From positions 248,001 to 312,000 of the forward strand of contig NZ_FPAF01000004.1 of NCBI RefSeq assembly GCF_900116295.1: a stretch of DNA of 64,000 bases. Direction: 5' to 3'. The DNA is from Bacillus sp. 103mf. GTDB lineage: Bacteria; Bacillota; Bacilli; Bacillales; Bacillaceae_G. The position numbers and the translations under genes are program-made. The notes beneath the pieces are model-generated. The model was not told the DNA's origin. It saw nothing but the letters and a program-made list of their open reading frames with translations, and did no database searches. Positions 37,223-45,831 of this stretch are shown piece by piece; positions within the stretch are counted from its first letter, which is position 1; the number at the start of each line of letters is the position of its first letter.

Positions 37223-37633
37223 CTAATCTCCTCCTCCGCCATCTCCTGAACTGCCACATCCACTATCACCGCTACTATCACATCCATTATCACTATCCCA
37301 ATATCCCCATGATGAATCTGAAGAGCCATTTCTCGATTTTTTTCCTTTATTTATATTGTTATTAGTCTTATTGTCTTCCTCGAACAGTACAAACAATGCA
37401 AGATATAGAAAAAGTAATACCATCATTACCAGAAAAATTATTATCGAATCCAAAAAACGAGTTGGTTTAACAAATAAAAATAAACTTCCACATATACATG
37501 CTGCTGTTATTCCATATATTATTTTAGCTATCAATCTTTTAGACGAATTGATTTCCGGGGCCATTTTTTGCATTTTAATAGCCTGCTGCCTTTGATTATA
37601 TTTTCTCTGTTTTCTTTTTCTTTTTTTACTCAT
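37223..37633 (-). CDS. Membrane protein with Gly/Ser/Asp/Cys-rich tail
   Basis: A 136-residue protein: a strongly basic N-terminus (SKKRKRKQRKYNQRQQ), two hydrophobic helices (about 37-56 and 62-84) and a low-complexity C-terminal tail rich in Gly, Ser, Asp with two to three Cys (DSGCGSSGDGGGGD). The tail suits secretion-exposed metal binding or simple flexibility. The start at ATG 37633 fits the GAGGG site better than the ATG at 37645, which lies within that site. No family recognised. Confidence 0.7.
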   Translation of the reverse strand: MSKKRKRKQRKYNQRQQAIKMQKMAPEINSSKRLIAKIIYGITAACICGSLFLFVKPTRFLDSIIIFLVMMVLLFLYLALFVLFEEDNKTNNNINKGKKSRNGSSDSSWGYWDSDNGCDSSGDSGCGSSGDGGGGD

Positions 37634-37682
37634 ATTTTCCCTCATGTTTCTTTTTTTAGCCTTATTAATATTTATAACTAAC

Positions 37683-38153
37683 TTAATTGTCTCTAAAGTT
37701 TAAAAATCCTTTAATTTGCTTTATATGATAGATGTCATGTTCCACCATTCCTCTGAAATATTTATCCACTGTCATTTCATTTGACCCTATATGGAAAATC
37801 CCCTCTAAATCGCTATCGGCTAACGAATCTAATAATCTTTGTCTTGTTTCACAGACCTCTTGAATTAATTGTACCTTACTAATTCCTGAATGTGCATATC
37901 CCTTCGCCAGCCTATTCATGTCTTCTACATTCACTTTAGATTTTGGAAGTATCTCTCCATTCACCATACCTTCAAGACGTTCTTCTAAAATATATCGATC
38001 CCAATACATGAAATGAGAGATAATTGCAGCCGTTGACCATTTCCCTTCACAAATAGGACTAAAAAATATCGTTTCATTTACTGCCTCTAAAGAAGTGAGG
38101 AAAGGGATTAACTGATTTAATTCTCTTCTAACGCAATGAGTTGACTTTTCCAA
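37683..38153 (-). CDS. DinB/YfiT-like protein
   Basis: A 156-residue four-helix bundle protein of the DinB superfamily: GKWSTAAIISHFMYWDRYI and MVEHDIYHIKQIKGFLNF carry the likely metal-binding His residues. The open frame extends to 38213, but the AAGGAGAGG site directly precedes TTG 38153, which is taken as the start. Enzymatic role unknown, possibly thiol transfer. Confidence 0.82.
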   Translation of the reverse strand: MEKSTHCVRRELNQLIPFLTSLEAVNETIFFSPICEGKWSTAAIISHFMYWDRYILEERLEGMVNGEILPKSKVNVEDMNRLAKGYAHSGISKVQLIQEVCETRQRLLDSLADSDLEGIFHIGSNEMTVDKYFRGMVEHDIYHIKQIKGFLNFRDN

Positions 38154-38214
38154 AGTTTTCCTCTCCTTTTGTAAAATTACAATAAATATATTACATTCTA
38201 ATGTTTGAAACACA

Positions 38215-38352
38215 TATAACCCCGTTCTAATTTTAAGACCGGGTTATACGTGTTTCATTTTGGTGAAAAATACTTCACCACATTTTAAAATATAACAATA
38301 ACGCCGTTTACATATAAGTTGGGATCTTCCATAATCACGTCTGATTATCGAA
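38215..38352 (+). repeat. Dispersed ~140-bp intergenic repeat, copy A
   Basis: Begins with a hairpin ATAACCCCGTTCT...AGACCGGGTTAT and continues with AAATACTTCA, AAAATATAACAATAACGCC, GGGATCTTCC and TGATTATCGAA. It aligns along its whole length and in the same orientation with 49911-50048. Confidence 0.7.
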
Positions 38353-38400
38353 GCTCAATAATTTTTTTGCGCTTTTCAAATGAAGTGGACAAATGGCGAT

Positions 38401-38958
38401 TTACCGGTAATTGTCATGGATTGGTTGAAACAAATCTTCCTGGGTAGTCCGAACAACAGAAAAATTGTCAACATTGTAATGACCATGAAGTATTTCATTA
38501 TGATGACTTATGATATTTTCAGCAGATAGAATTGAAGAATCTGTCGTCGAATGACCATCTCCAACTAAAGTAACATCAAAATGATTCACCGTTGCAGTTC
38601 TAACCGCCGTGTCAATACAGTGTTCTGTTTTACATCCCATAATAACAAGATGCTCAATCTCGTTTTCCTTTAAAAAATCCATTAATGGTGTACCATAAAA
38701 CGCATTTGTAGCTGCTTTATCAACTATTTTTGCAGTGGCTGGCACTTTTACTTTCGGGTGTATTTGAAACCCTGGACCTTTTCCTTCAGCAACATCTTTA
38801 TCCCTTATAAAGACGATTAAAGCCTGTGATTCTATTGCCTTATTAATAACTAAGTTAATGTGATCTAATAATACTTCTTTATTAAACACACTTTTCGTTT
38901 CATTATTACCATCAACTAATTCTTGCTGGACATCAATAATAAGCAAAGCTTGGTTCAA
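38401..38958 (-). CDS. Isochorismatase-like cysteine hydrolase
   Basis: A 185-residue protein with the cysteine hydrolase triad D9 (LLIIDVQQ), K81 (VDKAATNAF) and C114 (MGCKTEHCIDTAVRTA). The family includes nicotinamidases and isochorismatases; the substrate here is not predictable. It starts at TTG 38958 behind AAAAGGAG. Confidence 0.88.
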   Translation of the reverse strand: MNQALLIIDVQQELVDGNNETKSVFNKEVLLDHINLVINKAIESQALIVFIRDKDVAEGKGPGFQIHPKVKVPATAKIVDKAATNAFYGTPLMDFLKENEIEHLVIMGCKTEHCIDTAVRTATVNHFDVTLVGDGHSTTDSSILSAENIISHHNEILHGHYNVDNFSVVRTTQEDLFQPIHDNYR

Positions 38959-39158
38959 TAGAAAAACTCCTTTTCCTTATAATTTTTACATGTGTTCTCC
39001 ATGCCTTTCTTCATTTTCATATCCATAATATCGCCTCCCTTATCTTTTAATTTATTTCGTTATATAAATATAAAATCCTCTTTTTAAACCGGATATCATT
39101 TGAAAATTTTTTCCTTTTGTTATTCAACTATATGGTCCTTTAATCAAATAATGTTTGA

Positions 39159-40187
39159 TCATCTCTCAAAAATAATTTCTTCAATCCCCTTCATTACTTC
39201 AAAGGCTCCTGAACTTTTGTTTGAAGATACTACTATTTTGATTCCTGACTTAGGATAAAAAGCTGAATGGAAACTCACGCCAGGGTCATATCCCATTACA
39301 TGATATTTAATTATAGATTCTTCACTTTTAGTGATCCAAAGTCCATACCCATAATCTACCCCATCTTTAACATGGGTTTGTGAATTCAAAAGTATTTCTG
39401 TACATTCTTTACTCAAAAGTTGATGATTAAACAATGCTTCCCAAAATTTGATCATATCTGATGATGTGATAAAAGCCCCCCCATCAGCTCCACCTTTTAT
39501 CGGAATAGAGTAGATATTCGTTCTCCATGTTCCATCTTTATTATCTATGTACCCATAGGCAGTGTTTTTAGGGAGTTGATCTAAAGGAAAATATCCTGAA
39601 TCATTCATTCCACATCGTTGGAAGAGATTTGATTCAATATAGTTGGTAAAAGAAAGTCCTGATTGTTGTTCTACGATTAAACCTAAAACAATGAATCCAG
39701 CATTATTGTAGTGGAATTTCTCTCCAGGTTGGAACATCATGTTCCCCTTTTGAAATAAAGGGAGAAAATCTTTTACGTCATTTAAAAGATACATAGATGT
39801 TTGTTTCCAAAGGTCTTCAAAGTTATCCATTACTTGTTCATCAAAATAGTCTGGTATTCCAGAAGTGTGAGTCAAAAGGTGATGAATTGTTATGTCTTTG
39901 TTAAAATGCGGGAATTTTATGTTTAAACAATCTTCAAGACGAGTTTCAAATGAAAGTAAGCCTTTTTCAACAAGTTGGCAAATAGCAACAGCTGTAAACA
40001 ACTTACAGCCAGATGCAATTCCAAAGCGTGTATGAACAGTATTCAATTTTTTATCAGCCCTATTCGCATAACCAAATGCCGATTCAAATAAGACTTCATT
40101 GTTATCCTTGATGTAAATAGCTCCAGAAAATTGTTCATCTATTATGTTATGAATTGCTTTAGTAAGTTTTAAAGCTCGATTGCTCAA
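39159..40187 (-). CDS. Serine hydrolase of the class C beta-lactamase/PBP family
   Basis: A protein of about 342 residues with the nucleophile motif SGCK (S and K at residues 59 and 62 from the TTG start), the YNN motif (YxN) near residue 160 and GGADGGAFITSSDM later. No signal peptide is visible, so it is probably a cytosolic esterase or peptidase rather than a secreted beta-lactamase. The ATG at 40202 overlaps the GAGGGGGA ribosome binding site; TTG 40187 is preferred. Confidence 0.85.
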   Translation of the reverse strand: MSNRALKLTKAIHNIIDEQFSGAIYIKDNNEVLFESAFGYANRADKKLNTVHTRFGIASGCKLFTAVAICQLVEKGLLSFETRLEDCLNIKFPHFNKDITIHHLLTHTSGIPDYFDEQVMDNFEDLWKQTSMYLLNDVKDFLPLFQKGNMMFQPGEKFHYNNAGFIVLGLIVEQQSGLSFTNYIESNLFQRCGMNDSGYFPLDQLPKNTAYGYIDNKDGTWRTNIYSIPIKGGADGGAFITSSDMIKFWEALFNHQLLSKECTEILLNSQTHVKDGVDYGYGLWITKSEESIIKYHVMGYDPGVSFHSAFYPKSGIKIVVSSNKSSGAFEVMKGIEEIIFER

Positions 40188-40488
40188 AATAATCCCCCTC
40201 ATTCTATTAAATGAATGTTATTCGTTTTGTCTTTTCTCCCTCATTAATAGGTAGTAATGTATTATTCCCCATTTCAATACGAATTTCCTTTTACTCATTA
40301 ATACTATGAAGAAAGATTCGTTCGTTTATTATAGAGACGAATATCCTCTCTTTTTATACATACTAAAATATAAACAAAATATTTGAATGTTTAAACGATC
40401 CAAGCAGGCCAACTGAAAACTAAAGATTGTTTTTTATGGTAATATAAGGATTGAAGACAACCTATTTTAGTTTAAAGGAGACGTTTAA

Positions 40489-41418
40489 ATGTCAGCAATA
40501 AGGATTGAGAAGGCATCTATTATAGACGCTGAAACATTAACAGAGATTTCAAAAAAGGCCTTTAATGAAGAAACAAAAAAATGGTTCCCAAATCAAGAGA
40601 ATATAATTGACTATAACATTCAGCCACCAGGGTATGCTTCAATTGAAATGACCAAGTATATGATTAAAGAGTTAAATTACTTCAAAATTCTATACAACGA
40701 AATGATTGTGGGTGGAATTATTGTCACGATTTCAGGTCAGTCTTTTGGGAGGATAGACCGTATTTTTGTAGACCCTAACTCTCAGGGGAAAGGCATAGGG
40801 TCAAAAGTCATAACTTTGATAGAACAAGAGTTTTTAAATGTGAGGACTTGGGATCTTGAAACATCTAGTAGACAAATCAACAACCACTTCTTTTATGAAA
40901 AAATGGGATATAAAACAACCTTTAAAACAGAAGATGAATATTGTTACATAAAGAGAATAGAAACTTCATCAAGAATAGAAAACTTAGTTGAAAATGAGGA
41001 TATTTCAGATACCCAGTATGAAAGCTGCAATATGGCTAAGACGGAGTGTTATCAGGTAACTTTAAAAGACAGTTCTTTTAGCAACAGTAACATGATGAGC
41101 AGCCATATTAACAACTGTAATCTTAGTCATTCAAAGTTCCATAATATAAATTTTAGAAACACATTGTTTGCCGATTTAAATTTTTCTAACAGTGAAATGG
41201 CCTTAGTGACTTTAGATGGGGTTCGTTTCGTTGATACAAATCTTGGAGAAGAAGATAATCCAATTACGTTTAAAAGATGTAATCTTAAAGGTAGTAAAAT
41301 AACTCATAGTAACCTTAGGGATGTGGAAATACAGCAAAGTGATATAACAGGTATGAAGATAAACAACATCCCTGTTGTGGATCTTCTTGAGTTGTATTAT
41401 CAAGTAAATAAAAAGTAA
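40489..41418 (+). CDS. GNAT acetyltransferase fused to a pentapeptide-like domain
   Basis: A 309-residue two-domain protein. Residues 1-155 form a GNAT domain with acetyl-CoA motif RIFVDPNSQGKGIGSKVI. Residues about 190-290 consist of degenerate pentapeptide-like repeats (LKDSSFSNSNM, NNCNLSHSKFHNINFRNTLF, RCNLKGSKITHSNLRDVEI) predicted to form a beta-helix. The fusion suggests acetylation guided by a beta-helix scaffold, or a bifunctional resistance protein; this is inference. It starts at ATG 40489 behind AAAGGAG and ends with its own terminator. Confidence 0.85.
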   Translation: MSAIRIEKASIIDAETLTEISKKAFNEETKKWFPNQENIIDYNIQPPGYASIEMTKYMIKELNYFKILYNEMIVGGIIVTISGQSFGRIDRIFVDPNSQGKGIGSKVITLIEQEFLNVRTWDLETSSRQINNHFFYEKMGYKTTFKTEDEYCYIKRIETSSRIENLVENEDISDTQYESCNMAKTECYQVTLKDSSFSNSNMMSSHINNCNLSHSKFHNINFRNTLFADLNFSNSEMALVTLDGVRFVDTNLGEEDNPITFKRCNLKGSKITHSNLRDVEIQQSDITGMKINNIPVVDLLELYYQVNKK

Positions 41419-41429
41419 TCAATTATGAA

Positions 41430-41470
41430 GAGCATGTTTTGAAAAAAGATTGATCAAAACATGCTCTAAA
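41430..41470 (+). terminator. Intrinsic terminator after the GNAT-pentapeptide gene
   Basis: Perfect 13-base arms GAGCATGTTTTGA (41430-41442) and TCAAAACATGCTC (41454-41466). The loop sequence AAAAAGATTGA is shared with the hairpin at 12315. Confidence 0.8.
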
Positions 41471-41570
41471 TTATTGTGATAGATTAATTTATTTATAGGC
41501 TCTGTTAAACAATATTGTTGATTTTTAAAAATTATAAAGAACTTCTAAATGATGAAGTCCTTTAAGCTCA

Positions 41571-42002
41571 TTAAATTCCTAAAACGGAAATGAACTTAGT
41601 TGAAACACTTTTTTCCTCTATCCACGATTGGAATTCGGTAATCATCGAGAAAAGTTGCTTTATGTTTGTATCATAGTTTTCCATAAACTCTTTCTCAGAA
41701 TAGGTGAACGGAAATCCTAAAACATCTTTCAATGAATGTGGATTAGGATTATTAACCAGAAATTGTTTCATTTTTTCCAATTCCTTATTAATTAGCTTCC
41801 AATTATCTGTATCTATCTCATTAAAAGCATAATAATCAAATTTCTCATAGCACCTTTCAAAGGCAGGCATAATATAGCCAAAGTTTTCTTCTGTAAAGAA
41901 AATAGAAGAAGTATTCCAGCACTCACCTTTATACTTGTCAGGGAGAATCTCTATATAACAAGAGCCTTCGAGGGTACTGGCATCATAGATTATTTCAATC
42001 AT
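41571..42002 (-). CDS. Hypothetical protein coupled to AadK-like gene
   Basis: A 143-residue protein of mixed alpha/beta character without recognised motifs (MIEIIYDASTLEGSCYIEIL, later NWKLINKELEKMKQFLVNN). Its ATG overlaps the stop of the upstream aminoglycoside adenylyltransferase-like gene by four bases (ATGA), so the two are translated together. A role connected with that enzyme is possible but not shown. Confidence 0.7.
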   Translation of the reverse strand: MIEIIYDASTLEGSCYIEILPDKYKGECWNTSSIFFTEENFGYIMPAFERCYEKFDYYAFNEIDTDNWKLINKELEKMKQFLVNNPNPHSLKDVLGFPFTYSEKEFMENYDTNIKQLFSMITEFQSWIEEKSVSTKFISVLGI

Positions 42003-42880
42003 TTAATCACCCCTTTATCAGAAGGTAAATCTCTAACATGTTTAAGATATTTAGTCATATTTCTATCATCATCAATTGGGTATGTGAAATTAAAGTGTTC
42101 AGCGACATCTTTGGATAAGATTCTAAATAATTCACAAGTAACAAATATTGATTCCCATATATTTTTATAATCAGAATTAGAATAGGTTTCTTTGTACATT
42201 TTCCAATATGATTCTGGAAGATATTCCTTAAAATATTTCCCTAACTTTCCTGGTGAAACTTGAAAATCTTCTTGTATTCCAATCCACCAAGTAACCATTT
42301 TATCCAAAGAATCTCTCGTCGTATATTCAAACATTAGTTTTGCATATGGGAGTTCATCACGCCAAATTCCTTTTGCAACATTTTGTAAACACCACCAGAA
42401 ATTGTTTGTATAGCTATCGTATTCACTTTTGGACGGCTTTTTGACATGGTAATCTATATCGGTAGGATAAGGAATTGCTGGCAAAAGATTATCTTTGTCC
42501 ATTAAGGGAAGAGTGAGCTTATCTTTTTCATACTCTTCAAACATAACTTCTTTTGTTTGGATACGAAGGTCTATGCGATTTCCATCTGTAAAGAGCATTA
42601 AAAAACCATAAGACCTAGTAAAATCAAACTCAATTCCCCTGCCAAAATCACTTTTGTCAGGTTCTTGCATCATTATTAAATCTCCAAAAGCATGAATCCA
42701 TGTCTTATCCTTTATAAAAGGTGCTGTTTCTGTCACAACATAAACAACATCATAATCCTGAAACATATCTTTTGGTACATTTGGGTTTGTTCGTGAACCA
42801 TTCATATAGACTGCTCGAATACGTTCATCTTCCTTGGCCATGTTTATTATAAGGTCCATCATTTCTTGTTCATTTCTCAT
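41999..42880 (-). CDS. Aminoglycoside 6-adenylyltransferase-like protein (AadK family)
   Basis: A 293-residue nucleotidyltransferase. The core motif NGSRTNPNVPKDMFQDYDVVYVV (GSRxN...DxD) and IEFDFTRSYGFLMLFTDGNRIDLRI are hallmarks of AadK/ANT(6), which adenylylate streptomycin. Length is close to AadK. The gene is probably a chromosomal resistance determinant; the actual substrate is unproven. It heads a two-gene operon. Confidence 0.9.
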   Translation of the reverse strand: MRNEQEMMDLIINMAKEDERIRAVYMNGSRTNPNVPKDMFQDYDVVYVVTETAPFIKDKTWIHAFGDLIMMQEPDKSDFGRGIEFDFTRSYGFLMLFTDGNRIDLRIQTKEVMFEEYEKDKLTLPLMDKDNLLPAIPYPTDIDYHVKKPSKSEYDSYTNNFWWCLQNVAKGIWRDELPYAKLMFEYTTRDSLDKMVTWWIGIQEDFQVSPGKLGKYFKEYLPESYWKMYKETYSNSDYKNIWESIFVTCELFRILSKDVAEHFNFTYPIDDDRNMTKYLKHVRDLPSDKGVIK

Positions 42881-43101
42881 CTAATTCCCCTCCGAATATA
42901 TAGTTAGTTTTACATAAAAATTCAAAATGGAGGGGCTCGTGGATGGTATAAACCTAATCTCATAATTTATAATTTATTTAAGATTTTTTTCATCTAGCCT
43001 TCCTTTCCTATTTAGAGATAGCTTTTTTATAAGTTATTTCAACATTTTTTCCTAGATTCCTTTTTAACATTTTTAACCAATATGTCAAACAAGATCCTAA
43101 A

Positions 43102-43139
43102 GGGGTACCGTCAGGAAATTGCAGTTTTACAACGCTAAG
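43102..43139 (+). repeat. Left 38-bp terminal inverted repeat (Tn3 type)
   Basis: Starts GGGG and ends TAAG like classical 38-bp Tn3-family ends. Preceded by CTAAA. Confidence 0.75.
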
Positions 43140-43310
43140 GAGGTTTCAACCCATTAAAAAAATCGATCTCTTAACCAAAAAATCGACTTTTTTTATTTGT
43201 TCTTATTCAACTAAAGCCTCCGTTAGCTTAATAAGGAAAAAAGGTTACTAGAAGAATAATGGTTTTTATGTTGATTCATGTCTTCTTCTAAAATTTCAAA
43301 TTTATTATGT

Positions 43311-43730
43311 CTATTTTTTTGAAATTACAGTAAACATCCCCGTCATGTTGGGTGAGTAATCTTTAAAATCATATTTTTCATAGAATGATTTCTTACCTTG
43401 TGATGCAAACAAACCAATAAACGCTTTATCTGGGGCATTCCGATTTAAGTATTCAACCAAAATATTCATTATTTCCTTTCCAATACCATTCTTTTGATAA
43501 TCTGGATGAACCACTATATCTTGAATATAGAAATAGATAGCCCCATCGCCAACAATTCTCCCCATACCCACAATTTGATCATTATCATTGACTGTGATGC
43601 AGTGAATAGAATTTTGAAGTGATGTTTCCACCACTTCAAAATTCATATAATTAGTCCATCCCACAGAGTCACACAAATATTTGTATTCTTCCAATGTTGG
43701 AATGTTATTTTTAATCTCATATTTCTTCAA
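43311..43730 (-). CDS. GNAT acetyltransferase, passenger of the Tn3-type element
   Basis: A 139-residue GNAT enzyme with motif A IQDIVVHPDYQKNGIGKEIM and the later FASQGKKSFYEKYDF. Small GNATs of this type often acetylate amine-containing antibiotics or metabolites; the substrate is unknown. It is the only gene between the two terminal repeats of the element at 43102-43868, so it may have moved as a cassette. Confidence 0.88.
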   Translation of the reverse strand: MKKYEIKNNIPTLEEYKYLCDSVGWTNYMNFEVVETSLQNSIHCITVNDNDQIVGMGRIVGDGAIYFYIQDIVVHPDYQKNGIGKEIMNILVEYLNRNAPDKAFIGLFASQGKKSFYEKYDFKDYSPNMTGMFTVISKK

Positions 43731-43830
43731 AATGTATCCTCCAAGACTTTAATTTCACCCAATAAAGTATATTCGACACAGTTTTATCTAATCCTCTTAC
43801 TAACTTAACCTGCCCCTGTTAAGTTTTCCG

Positions 43831-43868
43831 CTTAACGTTGTAAATCCGCATAAACTTGACGCTATTCC
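43831..43868 (-). repeat. Right terminal inverted repeat (degenerate)
   Basis: On the minus strand it reads GGAATAGCGTCAAG...CAACGTTAAG, aligning with the left end. Followed by CTAAA (43869-43873). Confidence 0.65.
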
Positions 43869-43914
43869 CTAAAGAAAAAAAGACAATTTCTTGTACACTA
43901 AGGAATCGACATTT

Positions 43915-44355
43915 TTATGTTCTTTCTATACTAAAGCGCTTGTTAGTTCGTAATTCGTTTCTAAATTCACATAGAAAACGTTCTACACCTGGATACTTTT
44001 CACCAAGACTTGTTATCTCAAAACCGTATTTCCGATAAAATTCCACTGCATCATTATCAGTCTCAGCATAAATTAATGGATATTTATTAGAGATATAATT
44101 AATCATATTGCTACCAATACCTTTATCTCGTTGAACTGAAGATACTGCAATATGTTTAATTTCACATTCTTTTACACTAATAATTTCAATGCCTATACAA
44201 CCAACAATTTCTCCCTCAAGCTCCAAACTATATAATTTTCGATTTAATAATTTTGAATATTTTCCATATTCTTGCTCCACTTTAAAATCTGATGTGGCGA
44301 AGGATAAAAGTTTCCTTATAGATGGATGAATCGTTTTCGAATTAACTTCTTTCAT
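43915..44355 (-). CDS. GNAT acetyltransferase
   Basis: A 146-residue GNAT enzyme: IKHIAVSSVQRDKGIGSNMI is motif A and ETDNDAVEFYRKYGFEI is motif B. The frame opens at 44397, but AAGGTG lies six bases before ATG 44355 (MKEVNSK). The start region and the 3' end both overlap copies of the dispersed CTAAAGC(A/G)C...GTTA motif (44364-44394 and 43920-43953), suggesting this gene too is bracketed by a repeat. Substrate unknown. Confidence 0.85.
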   Translation of the reverse strand: MKEVNSKTIHPSIRKLLSFATSDFKVEQEYGKYSKLLNRKLYSLELEGEIVGCIGIEIISVKECEIKHIAVSSVQRDKGIGSNMINYISNKYPLIYAETDNDAVEFYRKYGFEITSLGEKYPGVERFLCEFRNELRTNKRFSIERT

Positions 44356-44466
44356 AAACATCACCTTTTCTAAAGCACCCGTTAAATTTAAGTACATTTC
44401 TTCATAATCTTTTTTATCTTAACATAAATATCCATTTCGAAAAAATATAATAATTCCACCTTTAAT

Positions 44467-45810
44467 TTATATACGTTTCAATTCATCAATAATCTTATAT
44501 ACCCCCTCTTCAATCCTTTCTGTTTTTACATTCGACACATTCAATTTTAATATTTTTTCTTTTGGAAACGAAGATAAATAATTTTTCTCAATCGAATCTA
44601 GTAATAGTTTGTTTTGTAGTAACTTTCGAATAAGCGGTTGAACGATAACCTTCTTATTTAGAATGATATGTGTATGCACACACGGCAAATTTGTATCGTG
44701 ATATTGAAATAACTGTTTGTTCATACTACTCCATTCTTTCAAAGAAGCCACTAATCTCTTGGATCTTTCGTAATAGGAATCACGAATTTTTTGTTTATGC
44801 CGATCAAACATACCGCTCTTTATGTAAACTTCTAGAGCTGCTTGTGAAATCATCGAGCTATCGATATCTAGTAATTTTTTATAAGTAAAGAAGTTTTCAG
44901 CTAAACAATTAGGTATCACTGCAACACCAACTCGGAGTCCTGGAAAAATAATTTTAGAGTAACTTTTCAAATAAATAACATGGGAGGAATCATCATAACT
45001 ATACATCGGATCTGCTTTAGCATCTCTTTCTAAATCCGCTAAATAATCATCTTCCACAATAAACACATCATACTTCTTCGCTAAACGGACAATAGCTTCC
45101 TTTTCTTTCTTAGAATACGATGTTCCTAATGGATTATGAAATCTCGGCATTGTATAAAAGAATTTAATATCTTCTGTTCGAAATATATGTTCTAATTCTT
45201 TTAAGTCGATCCCTTCGGCTGTTCGTTCTATGCCACTCACAGGAATGCCATGTGTTTCTAAATATTCGATAAACAAATGATAACTCGGCTGTTCAATTAG
45301 AATCGTTTTCTTTTTATTTGGAAACGGAATATAAGTTAACAAAGATAATGCCTGCTGAACACCTGATGTAATAAAAATATTTTCTTCATTGGTAAATACT
45401 TGATAGTTTGTTAATTGCCTTTGAACAACTCGAATTAACGAAGGCAATCCCTTTGGAGTTCCGTATATAAATAAATCATTTTTATATGTATCAATTGCTT
45501 TATTCATGCAATGCTGAAAATCTAAATATGGAAAAACATCCGGATCAGGTGCAGATGTTGCAAAATCTATGACACTACTATACCTAACATGATTTTCGTT
45601 TGTTTTTTTCACAACATAGTATCCACTTTTCGAAACGGAGTATATCATATGTCTTTTTTCTAACTCTTGAAGCGCACGGATAATGGTACTTTTCGTGCAT
45701 TGATAACGCGCACTTAAAAATCGAATAGAAGGTAATTTATCTCCTTCTTTTAATTCACCAGTTTGAATTAACTTTTCTAAATCATTAAAAACAATTAAAT
45801 ATTTATACAC
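44467..45810 (-). CDS. MocR-family regulator (GntR HTH fused to aminotransferase-like domain)
   Basis: A 447-residue PLP-binding regulator. Residues 1-70 are a GntR winged helix (KEGDKLPSIRFLSARYQCTKSTIIRALQEL); the rest is a fold-type I aminotransferase domain with the PLP-lysine segment VIYLKSYSKIIFPGLRVG. MocR proteins sense PLP or amines and control adjacent transporters or biosynthesis genes. The start is GTG 45810 behind AGAGGTG. The divergent EamA transporter gene is the probable target. Confidence 0.9.
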   Translation of the reverse strand: MYKYLIVFNDLEKLIQTGELKEGDKLPSIRFLSARYQCTKSTIIRALQELEKRHMIYSVSKSGYYVVKKTNENHVRYSSVIDFATSAPDPDVFPYLDFQHCMNKAIDTYKNDLFIYGTPKGLPSLIRVVQRQLTNYQVFTNEENIFITSGVQQALSLLTYIPFPNKKKTILIEQPSYHLFIEYLETHGIPVSGIERTAEGIDLKELEHIFRTEDIKFFYTMPRFHNPLGTSYSKKEKEAIVRLAKKYDVFIVEDDYLADLERDAKADPMYSYDDSSHVIYLKSYSKIIFPGLRVGVAVIPNCLAENFFTYKKLLDIDSSMISQAALEVYIKSGMFDRHKQKIRDSYYERSKRLVASLKEWSSMNKQLFQYHDTNLPCVHTHIILNKKVIVQPLIRKLLQNKLLLDSIEKNYLSSFPKEKILKLNVSNVKTERIEEGVYKIIDELKRI

Positions 45811-45831
45811 GCTTACACCTCTATATATTTT

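Larger units (their letters stand above)
43102..43868. mobile_element. Non-autonomous Tn3-type element carrying a GNAT gene
   Basis: The left end is a 38-bp sequence of Tn3-family form, GGGGTACCGTCAGG...AACGCTAAG (43102-43139). The right end (43831-43868) is its degenerate inverted copy, CTTAACGTTGTAAA...TTGACGCTATTCC, with roughly two thirds of positions matching. Both ends are flanked by the same five bases CTAAA (43097-43101 and 43869-43873), the target duplication length made by Tn3 transposases. The 767-bp element contains no transposase or resolvase, only the acetyltransferase gene at 43311-43730, so it would need an enzyme in trans. Confidence 0.75.

Noticed and set aside
37066-37329. 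87-codon minus-strand frame
   Set aside because: Overlaps the tail of the 136-residue membrane protein in another frame; repetitive composition mirrors the Gly/Ser/Asp tail.
39159-40187. Beta-lactamase resistance gene
   Set aside because: SxxK and YxN motifs fit the family, but there is no signal peptide and esterase/peptidase members are common, so lactamase activity is not claimed.
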